A stretch of DNA of 28,254 bases. Origin: Lachnoclostridium sp. UBA5890. Lineage in GTDB: Bacteria; Bacillota; Clostridia; Lachnospirales; Lachnospiraceae. The position numbers and the translations under genes are program-made. Under the pieces are notes generated by a model, which did not search any database, was not told the DNA's origin, and saw only the letters and a list, made by a program, of their open reading frames with translations. The DNA lies in assembly GCA_002431395.1 (NCBI GenBank), contig DJEU01000009.1, forward strand, positions 64,150 through 92,403, given 5' to 3'. Within the stretch, counting starts at the first letter, position 1; each line of letters begins with the position of its first letter. This document shows positions 24,487 through 28,254 of this stretch, piece after piece.

Positions 24487-25422
24487 ATGAATACATTAAA
24501 TCAAATCCAAACACTGTTACAGGAAAAAGCTGATTGCCAAGCCAGAATCAACTTAATTCCCTACGATGGCAATCCTGAAATAAAAGAAAACAAAAGTGGT
24601 AAATATCTTTATATCCGAAAAAGAGTAGGCAGCCGATTGACATCAACCTATGTCGATGTTTATTCCGACGATCTATATCAACTTTTGTTACGTAATGCAA
24701 AAGAGTTAAAAGAATTAAGAAAAAAAATACGTAAAATAGAAAAAGAGCTGGCAGAATTAGGATACGAATCAAATAAACTTAATAAACGTATACTTCAAAA
24801 CTTAGACTTTGCCCGAGCAAATATGAAAGCGAATATATATGACCAGGCTGTACTGGAAGGTGTGGCAACCTCCTTTCCACAGACGGAGGATATTATTGAT
24901 AACGGAACTGTAAACGGTATGACAGCAAATGATATTCAAAAAATATTAAATTTAAAACATGCCTGGGAATTTATTTTGGATTCCGATGTAATTCAAGCCA
25001 AAACTGATTATTATTTGCTATGTCATATTGCAAAACTAGTGAATGAGGGGTTCTTTACCGATGGAGGCAGAATCCGAGGCGTACCGGTTACAATTGGGGG
25101 CAGTTCCTATAAACCACCTATCCCCATAGAATCCATCGTAAAAGAAAAAATTACAGAAATTCTTGAATCTGGAGCAACTGAAATTGATACGGCAATCAAT
25201 CTTTGCATGTACAGCATGAAAACTCAGATTTTTATTGATGGCAACAAACGTGCCTCTGTAATATTTGCAAATCACTATCTTATCGCCCATGGACAAGGTT
25301 TCTTGGTCATACCGGAAGAACATGTTCCGGAATTCAAAAAGAAACTCGTAGCTTATTATGAAGGTGAAGATCTCGCGGTTATAAGCGAATTTCTAAAGAA
25401 ATATTGCTGGAAAACCTTTTAA
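24487..25422 (+). CDS. Fic-domain protein with degenerate catalytic motif
   Basis: The 311-residue protein has an N-terminal coiled-coil-like region (residues 60-105, rich in KELKELRKKIRK) and then a Fic fold. VLEGVATSFPQTEDI lies at 122-136, the flap VPVTIGGSSYKPP at 199-211, and the Fic loop FIDGNKR near 249-255. The family motif HxFx[DE]GN[GK]R has Gln247 where His belongs, so ordinary AMP transfer is doubtful. Asp251, Gly252, Asn253 and Arg255 are kept. AAGGAG precedes the ATG. It stands alone between two copies of the palindromic repeat. Toxin, antitoxin-like or ligand-binding roles are all possible. Confidence 0.88.
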   Translation: MNTLNQIQTLLQEKADCQARINLIPYDGNPEIKENKSGKYLYIRKRVGSRLTSTYVDVYSDDLYQLLLRNAKELKELRKKIRKIEKELAELGYESNKLNKRILQNLDFARANMKANIYDQAVLEGVATSFPQTEDIIDNGTVNGMTANDIQKILNLKHAWEFILDSDVIQAKTDYYLLCHIAKLVNEGFFTDGGRIRGVPVTIGGSSYKPPIPIESIVKEKITEILESGATEIDTAINLCMYSMKTQIFIDGNKRASVIFANHYLIAHGQGFLVIPEEHVPEFKKKLVAYYEGEDLAVISEFLKKYCWKTF

Positions 25423-25465
25423 TCAAATATTCCTTAACTTATACACACCAAACAATAATTTATGT

Positions 25466-25511
25466 ATTTAGGGAACTTTTTGCACATTTATTTTATAAAA
25501 GTTCCCTAAAT
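25466..25511. repeat. Palindromic repeat copy 2
   Basis: Arms ATTTAGGGAACTTTT (25466-25480) and AAAAGTTCCCTAAAT (25497-25511) pair perfectly around 16 bases. It lies between the convergent ends of the Fic gene and the mini-AAA ATPase gene. The flanking bases 25423-25629 have no other feature I can see. Confidence 0.92.
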
Positions 25512-25629
25512 TTTCTCATTTCCTCTTTAAGATTTAATCACATAAAATTGAAAATGCACAAATGGTATTTTCCACTTACAAGTTTTTAGCAGTTTCATCA
25601 TACCGTGATGTATTCCCTAAAATTTTTCC

Positions 25630-26058
25630 TTATAAGTACTTTTTTAATCTAAATTCTGTCTGTTCGCCCTTTTTCTCACTCACAAGTTCAAACAAATTGT
25701 CACTCGTTGTAAACAAATTCTTAGGATTTCTTCCTATTATCAAATACTGATTCTTATCATCTAACGAAATATACTTTCTTATTTCATCGTCTAACAAAAT
25801 ATCCGCATTATCAATCACAACCAGCTTGCCTGTCTCAGAGGCAATAAGTTTCTTTATATCCTTCTGATAATCCTGATAATTTATGCACATAATATCCGGA
25901 TTAACCGCCATACACTCTCTTATAAATGAAAAAGAAGCCGTTTTTCCGGTTGCGGATGCACCTGTAAGAATTGTAATATTATTTGTGAACTCAAAATTTA
26001 CTATATATGAAGTATGAATCGTTGAAAAATGTTTCATAACAATCGGCTTACTCTTCAT
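25630..26058 (-). CDS. Mini P-loop ATPase (142 residues) of the TOPRIM/DUF4869 module
   Basis: The protein is short for an AAA ATPase but has the core: Walker A GASATGKT at 33-40, Walker B LVVIDNAD at 79-86, and a sensor-like YLIIGRNPKN near 105-114. No lid, HTH or nuclease domain is visible, so it probably works with its neighbours. AAGGAG lies nine bases before the ATG, and its start overlaps the DUF4869 gene by 11 bases. It is the last gene of the three-gene unit; a palindromic repeat stands beyond it. Confidence 0.8.
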   Translation of the reverse strand: MKSKPIVMKHFSTIHTSYIVNFEFTNNITILTGASATGKTASFSFIRECMAVNPDIMCINYQDYQKDIKKLIASETGKLVVIDNADILLDDEIRKYISLDDKNQYLIIGRNPKNLFTTSDNLFELVSEKKGEQTEFRLKKYL

Positions 26059-26491
26059 TATTCCACCACTCCTTCAATTCTTCATAATCCGAAATTGTCC
26101 TTATCCCTCTCCCATCAGTTATTCTAACTTCATCCATATCAAAGGGAATTACTGGATAATCACTATATACGAATCCCCTTTCCAAGTTATACAATATCTC
26201 TAACGCATTATCACCACATTCCTTCATACAAAATACCATATTAGGAAAATACATTACGTTTAGTACTGTTTTACAACCTGTTGACAAGCAATCTATATCT
26301 AAAGTAACCCCATTAAACTTCGATTCTATCTTATATTTTCCAATCAACTTGGAATCATCTATCCTCTTAATAATGTCACTTGCCCTTTCATCCAACTTGG
26401 AGACGGTATTCTGATTAAAAAACACATCATTAAGTTCTACATAATTCATATTACTTGGTATGTCTTTTTTGTTTTTAAATATAGTAATCAC
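26048..26491 (-). CDS. DUF4869 domain protein
   Basis: The 147-residue protein starts at GTG 26489-26491 (MITIFKNKKDIP), with TTGGAGG upstream. It has the features I associate with DUF4869: the NDVFFNQNTV segment, a central LSTGCKTVLNVMYFP, then CGDNALEILYNLERGFVY. No function is established for the domain. The start overlaps the upstream gene's stop (GTGA), and its end overlaps the mini-ATPase by 11 bases. The three proteins are thus translationally coupled and expected to act together. Confidence 0.75.
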   Translation of the reverse strand: MITIFKNKKDIPSNMNYVELNDVFFNQNTVSKLDERASDIIKRIDDSKLIGKYKIESKFNGVTLDIDCLSTGCKTVLNVMYFPNMVFCMKECGDNALEILYNLERGFVYSDYPVIPFDMDEVRITDGRGIRTISDYEELKEWWNNEE

Positions 26492-27204
26492 GCCAATACC
26501 TCCAAGTCAATACTTTCAAAATTTCTATGTATAGATGTTTCGTAATAGATACACTTCATTTTATTATTCAGCGAAAGCCTGGTTGTCTCGAGTCCACAGA
26601 TATCGTCTTTTTGTCTATCTGTCCACTCACAACAATTCTGCCTCCAGCATACTCCCAAATCCCCTTTTGAAACCTCAAACCCTGTATTCCTAGTAAGATC
26701 AAACAGTAATTTTGCCGACAACTGTTCAATATTATGATTCTTCAAACTACGATCGTAATCTATTATTTCCTGAATTGCTTTATAATTCATCTCACCCGAA
26801 TTGATAATTTGGACCAGTTTTTCCCTTGCAGTAATAACCCCTTTTCGTTTTTCTCTAAACTCATCCTCTGGAGCATAAATCCAGTCAATCAGTTTATTGA
26901 ATTCCAGCAATGTGTATTCAAAACATATCAGATCCAGTAAAAATACATTATCCTTTTTATCTGCCATATTTTTTAGCATTTTCTGTTCGATGTAAACTTG
27001 TTGATTATCAAAAGAATTATCCAATGCAATTATATATCTGTTCTCTTTATCGTTTAATCCCTTAACTGCTTTTACTAGTTCTCGATTATTCGTTTTACTT
27101 TCCACAAGCACTTCCGGACATACCTCGTGCATAAATGTTGTCCAAAATTTGTAACTCGCTTTTCCTTCACGATCCTCTATCCATAAATACGTCTTAACTA
27201 GCAT
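26488..27204 (-). CDS. TOPRIM/DUF4435-like protein, first gene of the three-gene module
   Basis: The 238-residue protein has a pattern that could be a TOPRIM fold. An early strand ends in Glu (YLWIEDREGKASYKFW, E10), and a later strand is followed by two acids (IIALDNSFD, D62 and D66), with a helical C-terminal half (ICFEYTLLEFNKLIDW). That would suit a metal-dependent nuclease as in OLD or DUF4435 proteins, but the match is by eye and weak. Two Cys pairs near the C-terminus (GVCWRQNCCEW) are notable. It has its own promoter upstream and overlaps the DUF4869 gene by 4 bases. A non-nuclease role cannot be ruled out. Confidence 0.7.
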   Translation of the reverse strand: MLVKTYLWIEDREGKASYKFWTTFMHEVCPEVLVESKTNNRELVKAVKGLNDKENRYIIALDNSFDNQQVYIEQKMLKNMADKKDNVFLLDLICFEYTLLEFNKLIDWIYAPEDEFREKRKGVITAREKLVQIINSGEMNYKAIQEIIDYDRSLKNHNIEQLSAKLLFDLTRNTGFEVSKGDLGVCWRQNCCEWTDRQKDDICGLETTRLSLNNKMKCIYYETSIHRNFESIDLEVLA

Positions 27205-27256
27205 CTAGTCACCTGCTTTCATTTTTTGTACGTATCTACCTAGGTCATTTTATAAA

Positions 27257-27285
27257 ATAGTAGCACACTTTTTGAAGGAAAGCAA
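27257..27285 (-). promoter_or_regulatory. Promoter of the TOPRIM-DUF4869-ATPase module
   Basis: On the minus strand TTGCTT (complement of 27280-27285), 17 bases, TACTAT (complement of 27257-27262). TACGTA elements at 27228-27233 and 27295-27300 flank it, one on each side, and may be operator sites. Nothing else codes in 27205-27323. Confidence 0.6.
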
Positions 27286-27323
27286 GTGTTGTATGTACGT
27301 AAAAATGATCGTTTATACGTGAA

Positions 27324-27366
27324 TTAGGGAACTTTTTTCGTGTATATTGTTGAAAAAGTTCCCTAA
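27324..27366. repeat. Palindromic repeat copy 3
   Basis: Arms TTAGGGAACTTTTT (27324-27337) and AAAAAGTTCCCTAA (27353-27366) pair perfectly around 15 bases. It lies upstream of the three-gene module promoter and just beyond the end of the antitoxin gene. Confidence 0.92.
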
Positions 27367-27404
27367 AATATCAATTTCTGTTTCATTCCCCACCCCATCA
27401 GAAA

Positions 27405-27692
27405 TTAAATTTTCTGTTTTGGTACAAACTCAATCTTAAGCGCCATTCCCATGCCATCGGCTAATCTTTTTAGCAAATTTACAGATGGATTTCTGGTTCC
27501 ATTTTCAAGTTTGCTAATATCTGCCTGATTAATGCCAGTACGCTCTGCAAGTTCTTTCTGCGTAATGTTTTGAGATGTTCTTGCATTGACAATCGCCTGA
27601 ATAACGTCCATCTCTGGCTGGATATCATTATATTCCTTCACAAATGCAGGATCCCCCATCTGCTCTTCTTTTAATTTTTTTAAAGTCTTCAT
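27405..27692 (-). CDS. higA: HigA-like XRE antitoxin
   Basis: The 95-residue protein has an N-terminal arm, then a clear helix-turn-helix (ITQKELAERTGINQADIS, KLENGTRNPSVNLLKRLA) of the HigA/XRE antitoxin type. It would bind its toxin and the operon operator. Its ATG overlaps the TGA that ends the toxin's restored frame (ATGA), showing that the pair was once translationally coupled. AAGG precedes the start. It appears intact although the toxin is broken. Confidence 0.88.
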   Translation of the reverse strand: MKTLKKLKEEQMGDPAFVKEYNDIQPEMDVIQAIVNARTSQNITQKELAERTGINQADISKLENGTRNPSVNLLKRLADGMGMALKIEFVPKQKI

Positions 27693-28044
27693 GCCTTCCC
27701 CATCCTTTCTTTAAAATCAACTCTATATTTTTTGGCTCGTTTAATTTCTTTTAGCGGCGTTTTTTGCGTTTTTTTGACAAACCATTTGTAAGGATTATTT
27801 TTCCCTCATAATAGAAAAAATATAATACCCTGCTTATATTATTCCCAATTTTGCATCGGATTTCAAATATTCCGTCATCAATCGCCTTACTATATGGCTT
27901 CCTAAGCTGTGTACCCTTTTCTTCCAGCAATTCAAGCAGTCCTAACATTTTAGCCCGCATTTTCACATCAAGTGATAAAATAAATTCTTCCGCAGGACAC
28001 TCACCATTTTCTTTTTCATAAAAAATAACTTCAAATTCTGTCAC
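27689..28044 (-). pseudogene. higB: HigB/RelE-like toxin, frameshifted near the C-terminus
   Basis: GTG at 28042-28044 starts a RelE/ParE-fold toxin: EVIFYEKENGECPAEEF, LLEEKGTQLRKPYSKAI and DGIFEIRCKIGNNISRVLYFF are typical of HigB-like RNases that cut mRNA at the ribosome. In the open frame the protein stops early at 27751 after LTNGLSKKRKKRR (97 residues). One base earlier in frame the sequence continues FVKKTQKTPLKEIKRAKKY and ends at TGA 27689, overlapping higA. The normal family ending is thus present but out of frame. One T lost in GGTTTG explains it. A -1 slip at A-AAA-AAA could bypass it. Confidence 0.8.
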
Positions 28045-28061
28045 CGAATCCCCTTTTCTAT

Positions 28062-28090
28062 ATTATATGGCATATATGCCATATAATCAA
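28062..28090 (-). promoter_or_regulatory. higBA promoter with a 20-base palindromic operator
   Basis: On the minus strand TTGATT (complement of 28085-28090), 17 bases, perfect TATAAT (complement of 28062-28067). The perfect palindrome ATATGGCATATATGCCATAT (28065-28084) covers the spacer and part of the -10 box, a classic site for toxin-antitoxin autorepression. AAAAGGGGATTCG precedes the GTG. Upstream bases 28091-28254 contain no frame I can support. Confidence 0.85.
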
Positions 28091-28254
28091 CTGCATATTA
28101 TCTATTCTTTAATAAATTTCGTATCATATTTTCCTTGTATGATAATTAGGAAGCTGATTACCACACATTTCCTTTCTTTTAATATCGTGGTTTAATACAA
28201 TTCAGATATTATGGACTTTTGATTTTTTCCTGTAGCTTGACTACTCGACTGGAT

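Noticed and set aside
27373..27406. Terminator after higA (AATTTCTG/CAGAAATT hairpin)
   Set aside because: Eight-base AT-rich arms with an 18-base loop and no clear U-run; too weak to list.
28091..28254. A 14-codon frame with AAAGGAA upstream near the right edge
   Set aside because: Too short, no family resemblance and no promoter; likely chance.

Overview
The window looks like a chromosomal segment of a low-to-moderate GC Gram-positive anaerobe, most likely a gut Clostridia/Lachnospiraceae species. The reasons are strong AGGAGG-type ribosome binding sites, many TTG/GTG starts, near-consensus sigma-A promoters (TTGACA-17-TATAAT), and Firmicutes-style gene types: DUF4846, AAA/DUF4143 ATPase, YitJ-type MetH-MetF fusion, LrgAB and DUF4869. 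The genus is an inference; nothing here fixes the species.

Left end (1-5790, mostly minus strand): a CobW-family metal chaperone cut by the window edge is translationally coupled to a MATE exporter, with an M15 peptidase upstream. Then come a tRNA-Pro(CGG) with terminator, a 39-residue one-helix membrane protein with its own promoter, a DUF4846 protein, and an AAA/DUF4143 ATPase. The ATPase promoter lies in a three-fold 32-bp TTGCCAA repeat.

Middle (5791-18690): a DNA phosphorothioation defence island on the minus strand. Transcription runs regulator, sspD (PAPS-reductase-like sulfurtransferase fused to a ferredoxin), sspB (DUF4007), sspC (large P-loop ATPase), sspA (cysteine desulfurase). 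These are followed without a break by an AT-rich restriction-like cassette: a PLD-nuclease/DEAH helicase, a 57-residue basic protein, a DndD-like SMC ATPase and a 176-residue unknown protein. Almost every junction overlaps or is a few bases wide. A divergent XRE gene faces the operon, with paired promoters and a TGACA-N7-TGTCA operator. The island resembles SspABCD plus an SspFGH-like effector set; no SspE-like gene is present.

Right-centre (18700-24202): housekeeping genes, with a bifunctional homocysteine methyltransferase/methylene-THF reductase, lrgAB, and a glmS-rfbC operon for amino-sugar and dTDP-rhamnose supply.

Right end (24203-28254): an AT-rich accessory array. A Fic protein with a degenerate active site, a tightly overlapping three-gene module (TOPRIM-like protein, DUF4869, mini-AAA ATPase) and a HigBA-like toxin-antitoxin pair are separated by three near-identical palindromes (TTTAGGGAACTTTT-N15-17-AAAAGTTCCCTAAA). 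The toxin reading frame is broken by a one-base shift next to an A-A-A slippery run. The three-gene module bracketed by these palindromes is my best candidate for something undescribed. The phosphorothioation island is the clearest defence system.
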